Assembly: GCA_021234155.1 (NCBI GenBank)
Contig: JAJEKV010000074.1
Location: forward strand, 1,080,154 to 1,144,153
Length of the DNA: 64,000 nt
Origin: Isoetes taiwanensis
Lineage: Eukaryota; Streptophyta; Lycopodiopsida; Isoetales; Isoetaceae
Direction of reading: 5' to 3'
This document shows positions 26,133 through 37,550 of the stretch, in pieces. The notes under the pieces are model-generated. The model did no database searches and was not told the origin of the DNA. It was given only the letters and a program-made list of their open reading frames with translations. The translations under genes were made by a program, and so were the position numbers. Each line of letters begins with the position of its first letter. The stretch's first letter is position 1.

Positions 26133-26446
26133 GGGCATAAGCATGATACAAGTGTCCACTTTTGGAATCTGCCAAAGTACCTACACTAGGTACTTCAAGA
26201 CTGGGTACTGTTTCCGTGTTCTTTTCATCAAATCTAATTCAAAAGATCAAAATAAAATCAAAAGCAGTTGTAGTTCAAGGTTAAGATAAAGGCAACATTA
26301 TTGGAGGCCAAAATGAAGGCCGTCAATTTAACACTGATTAGTTATTAAGACAATAAACAAGTACCCAGTACCCAATGTTTCTTTTCTAGGTCGTTTTATA
26401 GTCCCTAAATATTATTTTTTGCAGATACAGTTGCATGCTTATGTCC
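26133..26446 (-). mobile_element. MITE, same family as 62761-63082
   Basis: Ends are GGGCATAAGCATG and GCATGCTTATGTCC in inverted orientation. Inside, CAAAGTACCTACACT and AAGTACCCAGTACCCA match the copy at 62.8 kb in reverse orientation along most of the length. No coding capacity is present. The target duplication is unclear. Confidence 0.75.
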
Positions 26447-26999
26447 AAGTCCTTGATGAATTTTTGCCACATTAGGGGCGGGGCTGTAAAAAGAAGATAT
26501 CCCCATGAATCATATGTTTGCATCTACAAATACATTAATTTATAAAGAAAGGGCAAGTTTGGGAATAATCTAGTTTTTGTAGTGACCTTTTCTAAACCCT
26601 GACATCTCTTATCAAGGAATCATATACTGAGATAGTGCTTCGAGTGAGTGTGATTTTCATTATTTTGCACCTGTATGCATCCGTGCTCTTGGACATTCCA
26701 TCTGAAGAACCAGCATCATGTTTCTCCTTCCAATAGGCTTTAAGTCACTGCAGACCCATGGCTAGTGTAGGCTAGATTCAAAAGTCAGGTGTCTCCCACG
26801 TTTGCCACCTCCTGGCAATAGAGTATATGCCATTTCAAAGTGACACATTGCAACATATTTCTTGGATGAGGACTAGATCTGGAACTATGGACTTGACTCT
26901 GAGAGTCTAAGTCGTAAAGGCTTTGTGAGCCCATAACGAATCTTCCCAAGTGGCAAGAGATATCACTAGGCCCATATTCCACTCCATAATTATAAAATA

Positions 27000-27890
27000 A
27001 TGAATGTGCCTGATAAAAGCTCTGCTTTGTGGCAGTTTGTTCTATGCCATGCCATAGAGTTCCTTTTAATCTGCCATCACTCGTAGTGAGATATAAGTAT
27101 CCTAATATATGGTGATCGTGAACTTCACTTCAAAATATTTGTATGCTTGTACCCCATCTACATTTTGACCATGATAAGTGAAGCGAGTTTTCTATGTTGT
27201 CTAGAAGATGATATGGGAAGTACTTTGATCTTTGCCAACTTGACTTGCATGCTTCTTAGTATGTTCGTATGTTGTTGCATACTTGTTGGCATGTGAGCTA
27301 ACAAGTCCACATCATTTACATATATCAACTGCCTAATGTAATTAGCAAGTTGCATTCCTCTCCATCCATATTGGTCATGCCAATCCTCCAGTTGATCAAT
27401 CAATATGCAGTCCAAATAGCATGGGAAACAAGCTTTCTGTGGGATGTGTGACTGCGATAATTTATCCTACCCCTTCTCCCTAAGCATAGTTTTTAAAGCC
27501 TTTACAAAATCGGGGATCCACGTTGCAGCGATAGAGATCATGTGGCTTATTTATGATGTTCCATAGTAGGATGTGCAACGTGAAAATCATCAATACTGGA
27601 ATGATTGATTCTAAAACCTATTTGTTCAAGTGCCCGTACCCCTGTCTCCTCTACCTATGATGTCAATTGCTATTCAAGAATCCTAATGAGCAGTTTTCTC
27701 AACAAAGGACTGATCATAATTTTGCAGTAAATGGCAAGACAATGTTTATATATTGGAACTTATCTGCTGACGATCCATTGCGTGGAGAAGCCTTCATAGA
27801 TCTTCTTTGCTAGCAGCTGGGCACAAGTCTCTGCTTTATCATAATCTATATGGAGATGAGGCACACATGAGGTGGCTTGACACTAGATTT
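27000..27890 (-). pseudogene. Remnant of a LINE reverse transcriptase (second family)
   Basis: On the minus strand IRQLIYVNDVDLLAHMP is a decayed form of the LLYADDVVLLAH block of non-LTR reverse transcriptases, followed by VKLAKIKVL (normally VNLAKTKV). Upstream in shifted frames are pieces of the earlier palm (ISPLLRKLLIRILE). The catalytic YADD has become YVND. The left edge of the remnant near 27810-27890 resembles the sequence at 50700-50800 of the second LINE, so both probably come from one family. Confidence 0.65.
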
Positions 27891-29195
27891 GTGTTGGTTC
27901 CTAATCTAAGGGGTTGATGATCCGAATCGAGCTCATCATCCATATTGTGTACTACATGTATGTGTATTTGGCATGGCAATCAAAGTAGGCAATCATTTAG
28001 TTTATAGTGGGTAGGATCTCAAGATTCTTTTTCTTGATGGCTAAGATCCATATGTTTGGATTTTTTTTCTATTCTTGCATATAAATAAAGTATGTAAACG
28101 TACCAAAAAATTACAATTACTAGATCTTCAAATATGCTTAAAATATGCCACATTATGCCACTGTGCGGCTAACAATTTGTCCCCTTAACAAGAGCAATCC
28201 AAAAAAGATAAGAAAATGGCAACATACACTATGACACGTGGTATATTTAGTCCTTCATTCATCAGATTATGCCATATAAGGGGTCAACAAGAATTGTTGA
28301 TCGGATTTTTGTCACATATTGCAATATTTTATAAACATACAAGAAGCATAGCGATTTGAAATTCCACATTACTTTCAATTTGATTTAGGATTCGCCCTAC
28401 TTTATACATATTCACTACATATGAAACCACGTTACACTTAATTTGTTTCTTGATTCTAATAATAAATTCAAATTGTTGTCGTAGTAGAAACAATTGTATC
28501 CTATGAATCAAATATCACATGTATGACTCCACTACTTTGCACATGTCAACTAGCATTATTGTTTGTAGCCCCCATTTATGGCAAGTTTGCAAGCAAGGAC
28601 AATGAACTTAACAATGTCTTATAAAGCATAATTAAAGCAATAATTAAAGCAATAATGAAAACAAAGCATAGCCGCAATCTTATATGAGCCGCCAGTTTAA
28701 CTGCAATGGTCCCCACTTGATAAGAGTGGAAACGATGAACATAAGATCTAGAAAGCATCGAACTGGAGGCTGTAAAGTCACTTCTTTAGTTATTTATACG
28801 AAAGACGATCACTAATCTATAGTTAATTATGGTAGTTAAAAAATGTTTAAAAGATTGGTACAAATCAAAATATGTTGTTTCAATCCAGTAACTTCGTAGA
28901 ACACTGGATTGTACATATTACATGTATAAATTCTTTCCTTACACGCTACATGAAATAAACTATCATCTATATAGCAAATTCTGGATTTGAACACCATATA
29001 ACTTGATACATTTTGCTATGGACAACCCAAGCTTGTGAATACAAAGATTACGAATTTGTAACAATCATTAACATAAATGAATCCCACAATAATCAACAAG
29101 TAAATTGCATATCACGAAAATTTGAGGACATCCTTGAGCTTATAGAAAGATGCGAGAAGGAAAAGACGATAACAACAGAAAGAAATCAAGTATCT

Positions 29196-29510
29196 TTAAC
29201 AGATCATTGTAAAAGTACAAGTGTGAGAGTGGCCAACTTTACCATCCCAAAGAATAGACCACAATGTTACAAATGTCTCAAGCAGAGCAGGAGTCTTATA
29301 GGCCACAATGGTACACATGTCTCGAACTGAGGAGGAGTCCTCATGATCGACAGGTTTGGTACCAAGAGAGTATGGCCCCCAAGGAGTGTAATAGTCTCCC
29401 ATATGAAATGGGAGGAGAAAGGCTCGAGAAGCTGAGTTTGAAGGACAGAGAGCATTGGAAATTGGGACAAGTGGCAGAAGTGAAGATGTAGAGGTTGAAG
29501 GCGAGGACAC
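29196..29510 (-). other. Exon-like frame shared by both duplication copies
   Basis: This 104-residue frame (ending LPFHMGDYYTPWGPYSLGTK and onward) has a diverged counterpart on the minus strand near 22540-22700 (FHMEAINHSWGPYYLG). Partial conservation of frame in the duplicate suggests it was once coding, perhaps a first exon, but I do not recognise the family and the duplicate is interrupted. Confidence 0.25.
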
Positions 29511-29625
29511 AGAGCAGGTGTCTAAGTGAAGATGTAGAGGTTGAAGGCGTTGAAGGCGAGGACACAGAGCAGGTGTCTAAGTGAAGGTGTAGAGGTTGAA
29601 GGCGAGGACACAGAGCAGGTGTCTG
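29480..29625. repeat. Three-unit minisatellite (46/55 bp)
   Basis: Units start GTGAAGRTGTAGAGGTTGAA at 29480, 29526 and 29581. The second has an extra GTTGAAGGC. The duplicate locus at 22.7 kb has only one diverged unit. Confidence 0.85.
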
Positions 29626-29763
29626 GTTGGTGTCGAGATGGAGAATGTTAGAGCAAGGGGGCATCCATATACACTTGAGTATGTGAACTATGCTAAATCT
29701 ATGGTACAAAAGCAAGGGGTGGCGAAAATGAGGGTGAGGATAAAAATGAGAATGAAGATATAA

Positions 29764-29764
29764 G

Positions 29765-29797
<33 letters not shown>

Positions 29798-29873
29798 AAA
29801 AATGAGTGTGAGGGTGAGGGAAGGTGAGGGTGAGGGTGAGGGTGAGGGTGAAAAATGAGTGTGAGGGTGAGGG
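29764..29873. repeat. (TGAGGG)n array next to ERF stop
   Basis: Two blocks of TGAGGG hexamers separated by TGAAAAATGAGTG lie directly beyond the ERF stop codon, so they would be in its 3' untranslated region. The unit differs from the plant telomere repeat (TTTAGGG). Confidence 0.9.
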
Positions 29874-29874
29874 A

Positions 29875-30597
29875 TTACATAATAGCAGGACCAAGCGTAA
29901 GGCAAAAAGCGGCATCAGATTCTTTACACAGAGTTTGAGAGAAGGAAAAGGAAGGCTGTGTTCTACTAACCGAAGGCCCAATTCCTAGCGTTAATCTGAG
30001 CTCCGGCAGCACCTCTTCAAGCTCGGGCTTCACAACAGAGGGCTCGTAATGCAGATTTTCTTCGTCTGATCCGACCGGGGCCAAACTAAGCTGGAAATCC
30101 GACGGCCAAATGGGGTCGTCTGGGAAGTTGAGCTTCGCCCTTATTCCTCTGAACTTCACCGCTGCAGCATCGTATGCTCTTGCCGCATCATCTGCTGTGT
30201 CGTATGTTCCCAGCCAAATTCTGGTCGCCTTCTTTGGATCCCTAATTTGTGCAGCCCATTTTCCCCATGGCCTCTGCCTTACGCCCCGAAACTTCTTCGG
30301 CTTCAAAACTTCCGCATTTGCTACTGCTAACGCTGCGTTTCTTTCCCTCCTTTTCCTCTGCCTTGTCTGTTCCCCTGCATTGTAGAAATTTCTATTCAGA
30401 TCACAGATTTCTTGCCCTAAAACAACGATTTTGAACCCTAAAAACAGAGAATTTTTGCCCTTTTCATGTACCACTACCCTGAACAAAGATAACAAATCTA
30501 TAACATGCAGAGAAGTAGTTTCACAGACCTTTAAATTTGGAGAAATCTTCCTCGCTCGTTCCTGATTGCTCAGACGGGCTACAGGAATCGGCGCCAT
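29875..30597 (-). CDS. AP2/ERF-domain transcription factor (ERF type)
   Basis: The product is a DNA-binding regulator of the ethylene-response-factor family. The single AP2 domain spans residues 103-159: [19 protein letters not shown], then [18 protein letters not shown] and KLNFP. WAAQIRD (rather than WVAEIRE) marks the ERF rather than DREB branch. A basic RQRKRRER at 80-86 is a probable nuclear signal. Near the C-terminus LRLTL (200-204) fits the LxLxL form of the EAR repression motif, so it may be a repressor. As drawn the frame is 240 residues. Residues 25-74 look like translated intron: a GT at 30524 and an AG ending at 30375 would remove exactly 150 bp, keep the frame and give about 190 residues. 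The gene ends against a TGAGGG array. Subgroup assignment is uncertain. Confidence 0.92.
   Translation of the reverse strand: MAPIPVARLSNQERARKISPNLKVCETTSLHVIDLLSLFRVVVHEKGKNSLFLGFKIVVLGQEICDLNRNFYNAGEQTRQRKRRERNAALAVANAEVLKPKKFRGVRQRPWGKWAAQIRDPKKATRIWLGTYDTADDAARAYDAAAVKFRGIRAKLNFPDDPIWPSDFQLSLAPVGSDEENLHYEPSVVKPELEEVLPELRLTLGIGPSVSRTQPSFSFSQTLCKESDAAFCLTLGPAIM
30375..30524 (-). other. Possible 150-bp in-frame intron of ERF gene
   Basis: The T-rich segment starts GTGAAACTAC and ends TACAATGCAG. Removing it joins a split codon as tryptophan and preserves the frame. The better-looking donor four bases upstream (GTCTGT) would break the frame. Transcript evidence is needed to decide. Confidence 0.45.
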
Positions 30598-31300
30598 GCT
30601 TAGAAAGCGAAGAATCCATATTACAGGACCAAAGCAAGCGGATTAATGCCGGAATAAAAAGCTATATTGTCAAAATCAAAACAGCTAGAAAGGAGAAGTA
30701 GCTATTCCGGTAGATCAGAAAAATCTATGGTGCGCCTCGTGATCCGAAGAGAGCGTGTTCTGTCTTCTCTGTCTGGAGGCAGCCACCATAGATATAAGAA
30801 GTCGATATCTGACAGGGGAAACGGAGGGCTGGGATTGGTGGGCATTTTTGGGGTGGGCGGATCTGGGCCGTTGGGGGTGTGTGGAAGAACGGGAAAAGGT
30901 AGGCTGGGTATATTCTTGTGTATTCATATAAGCTTTTGCCGCCATTGTAAGTTGTCTTGTAAGTTGTCTTTGAAAGTTCTTTGTAGTTGTCTTTGTAAGT
31001 GGTTTGTAAGTTGTCTTTGTAAGTTGTGTGTTGTTGGGTACCTCAACACTAAGGAAGTTGGGAATATAAGGCCCCCATTTGGTTTGTCGGATACTGCTCG
31101 TCGCCCGGCCGCACTTTTGCGAGCCTACTGTTGCCCACTTACAATTCAATCTCATCGTCCATAGCCCTCCCCCACTTGGCCCCCTGTAGCTATGGCCGCC
31201 ATTGTAGCAATGACCGCCATTTTCGAGCTCTTGGTTCCAATCAATACTGATCCCTACAGTCAAGTCCCCTTTGTCACCTGGTCTTTACGAATCGATGCCG
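30598..31300. other. ERF upstream region with TTTGTAAGTTGTC minisatellite
   Basis: The ERF promoter should lie here. Between about 30949 and 31030 the sequence TTTGTAAGTTGTC is repeated about five times with variants. The long frames on both strands lack recognisable domains and are probably non-coding. A TATA box could not be assigned. Confidence 0.5.
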
Positions 31301-31555
31301 TATGGGGTAATTCCAAGCCTTCCATCTCATTTGTCTAGTACTTTGAACATGTACAAGTTTGTATGTTTGCTCTGTAGGTGGTGGGGTATCTGATGATGAT
31401 GACAACTGAATTGACAACAACAATTTGAACTTGACCTGGTTAAGCATGCAAGTTTACTACAATACTGTATCAAATGACGGCAAGGGCACATCTATTAATG
31501 GCCGCATAAACTAGTTGTCCATCACGTTCAAGTGTTTATGAGTAGGTAAATGGTG

Positions 31556-31669
31556 TGACGGTAAGAAGAAAGGTGGCTAGGTGGATGGCTGCTAAAGTAA
31601 TGTTTCTGTATGTTTTGACGGTAAGGAGAAAGGTGGCTATGTGGATGGCTGCTAAAGTAATGTTTCTGT
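31556..31669. repeat. 60-bp tandem duplication
   Basis: TGACGGTAAGRAGAAAGGTG and the following 40 bp occur twice with only a few differences, so the duplication is recent. Confidence 0.9.
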
Positions 31670-33224
31670 CTTCCTCAATTGTGACGTTTCTCCAGTATTT
31701 CTCCAGCATATTTTAATACATAACTTAAACATGTTCGCTTGGAAACAGTAACAAAAACAAATGGCGGCAACAAATATATTTAACAAGAAGCAGCATATGA
31801 GGATATGCATTTCAGTTGGAGGATTTACTTTAAATAGAAAAAAAATCATCGGTATCATTAAGATAATCGGATCTTATTTCACTTAATCCCATGTTAGCGC
31901 ATTGACTAGTGCATCTTAAGACTTTTTATTTGGATTTTTATGCACAGAAGGCATAAATATATCCCCCACCTCCACTGACTATTTATTTGTGCATACACTT
32001 AAGTTGGCATCTTCAACATGACCAAGAATGAACGGTCAAGCCATGTTCGTGATAAAACATGTGAACAACTACTTTAGAGGAAGATATTTGATCATACAAG
32101 TTCGATCCTCTTGAGGTCCATGTGCTAAAACACATCACACAACTTGTTGAACAAAACTCTTAGAATAAGTTATCATGTGTTGATTGATATCAAGTTGTAA
32201 GTGGAACACTAGAATTCTACCTATAAAGATTGACAATTGGTACAGGTAGCACAGAAAATATCTCTTTTTCTTCTCTCTTCTTTAGCTTTTATTTAAGCGA
32301 GGAGTGGGTGGGTAGGTGTGTGGGGATAGGTGGGGGCACATATTTCATGCCACTTGATTTAGGAATGGGACCAACCTAGGTATAATCTTACCAAAGGTTT
32401 TATTGCCACATGAATTCAGGACTGGAAGCCTAAAATATGTTGTCATGTTAAATCATGGGTTTGTTGCAACCAAGCTATCAACTAGCTGCCCACTTACAAT
32501 AGTATTACAGAAGCAATTGTACCTATTGAGATAAATCAATGTACTGAGCGTGACATTGTTCCATTTCCTTGATATGCATTTGTGTAAATAGGGTCAGAGG
32601 AAAGTTGCAGTTTGAATAAAAGATAGATTAAATGAATGGCATTGAAATCATGCTTGGTTTACCACAAACCTATAATAAGATAAGATAGATAGATGGGTAG
32701 ATAAGGGCATGTTTCTCTTGAATATCTACTCATTGTCTCAGTTAGAAGTGAGAGCTAAAGTTGCAACACGAGATAATAAATATAGACATATGAGATATGG
32801 CACCCTATTCTACCATTTGAACAAGGTGTTTTATCATACACAATAAGGATGTCTTTTATTATGGTGCTACCTAATTAATCCACAATTAGTCGTACTTTGA
32901 ACCCTCCTTGTGAGTAACATATTAGCGTGTTAAAAAAAAAAAGATAGAAAAGGGTAGAAATATGTGCCAACAAGGAAATGGTAAATATGTCTAAAGAAGT
33001 CCTTTACAAGATGGTCACAAGTGCATGCATCAAGATGTGAATTTTCCCTCAATATTATAAACAATTCCATCTTGGGACCATGAGTATTTCGTCTTGATTA
33101 TTGTATTATTGTTGTTATTATTATTGCTATTTTGAAGGCATTTCAATAGAGTCGTTACATGCACACAAAAAAATTAGTGCAACAGAGCTGCCTATTGCAT
33201 GTCGTTGAATTGATACACAATAAC
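31670..33224. other. No gene recognised
   Basis: AT-rich intergenic sequence. Only short frames occur, and no element ends were recognised. Confidence 0.5.
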
Positions 33225-33491
33225 AAATCGTTGAAATGATTGATTTGTCAAAATTAGAAATTGCTTCAGTAAGGTCTTAAATTGCTACCAACAAGGTCAT
33301 GGATTCAAACTTTGTTGTGGTCGTTGTGAACTTAAACACGACTCGTCGCCTATCGTAGCGAGCTTGTTAGACCCCCCAAGTTGTATAAATTGGATGAGTT
33401 AAGGTTTAAAAGGCCACACAGCACCACGAAGAGACATAGTTGCCTCAGTTAAATCCCCCTCCAGGACCCCCTCCAGGACCCTCCAAAAAAA
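33225..33491 (+). mobile_element. SINE candidate
   Basis: GGTCATGGATTCAAACT resembles the pol III B box (GGTTCGAANCC) of tRNA-derived plant SINEs in its usual context (CAAGGTCATGGGTTCGAA). About 190 bp later the unit ends in CCCTCC followed by nine A residues. The A box is weak and I could not confirm a target duplication. A possible distant relative lies around 50160-50400. Confidence 0.45.
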
Positions 33492-33835
33492 AATGAGGTG
33501 GTAAAACAATAGACTTCTCGAAATGATAATGGTCCTATTCAAATTCAAACCGAGTCTTTCCTTCTAGGTTCAATGTATGCGCATAAATGCTCGAGAAATA
33601 TATAAAAGGCATTGCACTAGTTTAAGTTAAATGTCTAGTGTGTGCAAGTGGCAATTTATTGTGTGCATATGGCATATTCACAATACATGTTCCAATTAGA
33701 GCGACGTAGAATGCTGCAAATTTTTTTAACTCTATTGTAGTTAAAAGGTCAAGTAAAGATCAATTAATAACAAGTCTAGTCTCAACCGAATGTATACCAT
33801 TTGCTATACAACATCAAGACAATTTGCTACTCTTT

Positions 33836-33958
33836 GGGACGCATAGATTCTTTTAATATTTACTACTAGCTCCATAAATTAAACCAGGAATATATTAATT
33901 GTCTTGGGACGCATAGATTCTTTTAATATTTACTACTAGCTCCGTAAATTAAAACCTT
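33836..33958. repeat. 70-bp-period tandem duplication
   Basis: GGGACGCATAGATTCTTTTA and the following bases to TAAATTAAA recur at a distance of 70 bp with one or two changes. Confidence 0.9.
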
Positions 33959-33959
33959 C

Positions 33960-35000
33960 ATGAACAATATGGCATATGCAGGAAGAGCAAGAGATGTCGA
34001 ATCTATTGGTGTAGGATTGTGTTCTGCTTTACACTACAAAGGATGTCTAGACTGCTTTTGTTGTAACTCAATTTTGAAGAATACCATATTCTGGCGGCCA
34101 ATAACTGCAAATTTGGCAATTTTTCTATTAGCTCTAAGGCGTTTATCCAAGTACCTGGACGAAGTTACAAAGATATGCTTTTTATTTAGCAGCAGGTTGT
34201 TATTGTGAACTATCTGGAAAAGATGGAGGCTGGTAGTCTTCAAAGGTTTGGATGTGGCAGATGACCATGTTCTCCAATATGCTCAAGGTAGCATTACTAG
34301 GTCTTATCATTGTTCTTCACTTGCCCCTCGTAAAAGGCTCTTGATCTTTGAGGAGTATTTGGATGTGCACTCTTATATGTAAGCAGGTTGTTTACTCAAT
34401 GGATCCCTACTTATCCCCTGAGATTTTATTCCTGTCTTTGCAAGTTTAAAGCACAATTTCATTATATATGGACTTCTTGTAAGTCCATATATATCTCAAA
34501 TGTTCCTAAGTGTGTAGAATAGAGGGTGTACAGTACAACATAAGTGGATATAATAACATAAAATGTGAGACTTGTATCCAAAATTAATTTATTAGATATC
34601 ATTTACAACAGATGGAGCATATAACATTATGACTAAATGTACAGTAATGCAGCCTGAAATTGGGCAAGTGCCCAATTTCGACTTACATCTAAGCCAAAAT
34701 ACTCGAATAGATAACAAACTATTCTCAAAAGTCAGGTTGCTCTTCATTTGGCAGAGTTCTTCCAGGTTCTTCAAACTTTGCTTGAGCTTATTGTGCAGCA
34801 TCTTTCATACTTTTCATCATCTCCATGAATTCTTGGAAGCCTAATGGTTCATTTCCTTCGTCTTCTACCTCATGAAGAAGCGACTTCTCGATCTGTCAAG
34901 ACTCTCGTACCCATTGATTCTGCACAGCAATAGATGTTTGATTAGAACAAAAGGTTCTGCCAATAAAAAAAAACAGCCATTTAAATACCTACAATTCTAA
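33960..35000. other. No gene recognised; hairpin at 34464-34492
   Basis: A perfect 12-bp stem (ATATATGGACTT and its complement) with a 5-base loop lies at 34464-34492. It is not followed by a T-run. Frames are short. Confidence 0.45.
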
Positions 35001-35011
35001 GACAAATTTGC

Positions 35012-35012
35012 T

Positions 35013-35044
<32 letters not shown>

Positions 35045-35800
35045 TTTGGAGGGTGTTGCCATGCATGGCAAAATGTATTTCCAAAAGGACCAAATCGGGC
35101 GGGCGCCTTGCATGGCAAAACATTTTCCCCCAAGGACCAAACTGGGTGGGCGCCCAATTTGCCCTAGGGGGGTGGGGGGTATTGCCTTGCACGACAGAAT
35201 GTTTTTTCGCAAGGACGAAACTGGACGGGTGCCCAATTTGCCCTGGGGGGGTGTTGCCTTGCAAAAAAACTTCCCTCCCAAGGACCAAACTACTTATACA
35301 GATGGGGCTCCCAATTGGATGCCCGCCCAATTTAAGGGCTCCGTGGCAATGTATAGGTTTTTGGCATAACTCTTGTATTCAGACTCTATTTTTCGCGCTT
35401 GTTAGCTCTTGGAAAGCTTGTCCAGAGGGCCTTTCAAATATACTACTCACACAAATGGGGCTTTTAATTGGGCGCCCGCCCAATTTGAGGGCTCTGTTCT
35501 GGCAATGTATACAATTTTTGGCATAACTCTTGTATTCGGACTCTGTTTGTGTGTGAGAGAGAAGCACGCCCGCTTTTACCTTTCCGCCCACAACTGTCAC
35601 GATTGAAATTTAAATTTTGAATGTGGGTCCATTGCGGTCCCCATTTCCCCTCCCGCCCATGATTTAAATTCAAATTTTAAATGTGGGCCCTGTTGTGTTT
35701 CCCATCTTCCCTCCCGCCCATGATTTAAATTCAAAATTTAAATGTGGGACCCGCTGCCCTTCGCAAGTGATTCAAATTCAAATCCCTCCCTCCCCTCCCC
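35012..35800 (+). repeat. Composite repeat block with GGGCGCCC-centred motif
   Basis: A long T-tract is followed by three diverged units with the consensus GGGYGGGCGCCCAATTTG (near 35092, 35145 and 35223). The motif recurs in reverse at about 35310 and 35468, within two copies of a 95-bp unit ending GGCATAACTCTTGTATTC, spaced 153 bp. From about 35600 to 35790 a unit of about 60 bp (CCCGCCCATGATTTAAATTC) is repeated three times, then a C-tract and an A-tract. The ATTCRGACTC and TTGGAAAGCTTG phrases resemble LTR sequence. No gene is present. Confidence 0.75.
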
Positions 35801-35829
35801 CCCCCCCCCCCCAAAAAAAAAAAAATATG

Positions 35830-37088
35830 AATTATATGATACCTATGCAGAGTAGTATTGGGCATTTTACTATAGGGCGATCGGCTCCATCACTACCTTG
35901 GCGACTGCATCTATCAGCATGTGGGCGGGTGCCTCCATCTACAATTTACCATGCCATCCACAAGAAAAACATGTGTTTCTTGATATTCTGCAGAGTTCTA
36001 ATCTCTATGCCCGTGATTCGGACAAGCTTATTTGGTCCCACAACTAGCAAATGCCCTTTGAGTTTGTGACATTGCAAGGGTTGTAGAAGATGGTTTATCC
36101 TATGCACTATGAGTTTGTAACATTGCAAGAAGCTTTTCATGCATGCATTTATGGCATATCCAGGTTATCTTAATACTCCCATCTTTCTTTTTTTCTCTCT
36201 TGTTTGGGTTTGATGACATGTTCGATCAATATGAACCTCTTACACTACAGTTTCTATTAGGTCCAAAGTTGCCAGGCAAGTTGTTTGGTGATCCAATTTG
36301 GAGCTTTTGCGCCGAAACATGCCAGACGACCAATAACAGGGGGTTTTCTTTGTGTTTTTGTACGCTTTTCACTAAGGTTTTCCTATGATTTCGTGATTTT
36401 TCGGCCGGGTTGGGCACATGAAGGGCTTGAAGGGCGCATGTAGTGCAGTTTCCCTGCCGGCAACACATTTCTTATCATAACTTTTAATCCAGAGCTCTGT
36501 TTCAGATGATTTTTATTGCGTTGGAAAGCTCTCTCCGAGATCTTTTTGATAGTATATGATATGGATATGTTTGGTTAAGTTATCTATGCTAAAACAGCAA
36601 TTTTTCGGCCGGGTTTGGTAGGCTTTCACATCCTACCAAACCGATTAATACAGATTGCGCTTATTGATATTGTTTTATGGCTCATTCGAATGAAGCTTGC
36701 AAAAAAAAATTACCATGCATTTTTAGATTTTGAGGCGCTTATTAAGCAAATTCCAAGGCTTCTAGATCCTTGTGCTAACAAGCAGAAAAGTTTCCCACTT
36801 TGGTTTCTCACCACAAGAATCCATAGAGGCCAAAGGCTGCTGTTAAATTCCAGTTGAAAAATGTTTGTGTATGGGTGTTGCAAACTTTATGACTTTCAGA
36901 ATAATGAGATCAATCTGCTCTATCTTTATAGTAAGTTTTACTTATGTTCTATTTGTTGTATTGTGATGAAATTCAAAAGCTACAAAGATGAAAGCCTCAA
37001 ATGAATTCTAGTTTTTTCTGTTTGAATTCTAAAATTTTTGTCACACCGGGGACGTCCCTAGAATCTAGAAGGTCAAAAATTTTTTTGC
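35830..37088. other. LTR-like sequence, no gene
   Basis: TTTTTCGGCCGGGTT is repeated at about 36398 and 36601, and GCGTTGGAAAGCTCTC occurs between them. These are typical of degraded LTR sequence, but no ends, primer site or pol domain were found. Confidence 0.35.
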
Positions 37089-37290
37089 AACACAAACCAT
37101 TAACATCCAACATATAAAAATTAAATCCTCCAACACATAACAACCAACACATAACAACCATTGACATTAACAACCAACACATAACTATCATTGACATTAA
37201 TTAACACAACCATTGGATCCAACACATTTCAATTAAAATCCCCCTTAAACCCCGTTTGGTTTGGGTGCATATTGACACGGGGGGTGACTC
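37089..37290 (-). mobile_element. Second copy of the AACACAAACC small element
   Basis: Reverse-oriented relative of 10024-10165. It shares GGTTTGGGTGCATATT and the run of G, plus the AACACAAACC end at 37089. Its middle is expanded by tandem units of about 20-30 bp based on AACAACCAACACATAAC. The right terminus is diverged. Confidence 0.55.
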
Positions 37291-37484
37291 CGGGCAAAGA
37301 GAGCTATTGGATAGGCATATTCATCCCTTATTCCTTAATCTACACCGTACGTAAAGTTCCTCGTTTGTGGGGTATGCAAGTGCAAAATTTGCTATGCTGT
37401 ATAACAAGATTCACAAAATACTATAAGATTTCAAGCGGAATACTATATGGTGTTGATTTCGTACGTGCAAAATACAATTATTGA

Positions 37485-37515
37485 GAGCCCAAATAGGGCG
37501 GGCGCCCAATTTGTG

Positions 37516-37549
<34 letters not shown>

Positions 37550-37550
37550 T
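37485..37550. repeat. GGGCGGGCGCCCAATTTG motif plus A-tract
   Basis: One copy of the GGGCGCCC-centred motif at about 37496 is followed by a 36-base A-tract. Confidence 0.7.

Larger units (their letters stand above)
25937..29760 (+). repeat. Segmental duplication, copy 2
   Basis: This copy is collinear with 15437-22870 but has different inserts: a 314-bp MITE near 26133 and a LINE reverse-transcriptase remnant at about 27000-27890. It preserves the empty site of the 4.7-kb LINE. Its right end abuts the 3' side of the ERF gene. Confidence 0.75.

Noticed and set aside
29341-29981. Minus-strand frames rich in HPHPHP and STSS
   Set aside because: They translate the TGAGGG array and the nearby minisatellite; no conserved protein features.
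30667-31263. 165- and 182-residue frames upstream of the ERF gene
   Set aside because: Opposite-strand frames of similar length across a minisatellite; no family similarity recognised.
34464-34492. Perfect 12-bp hairpin as terminator or small-RNA precursor
   Set aside because: Too short for a plant miRNA precursor and no context for a terminator.
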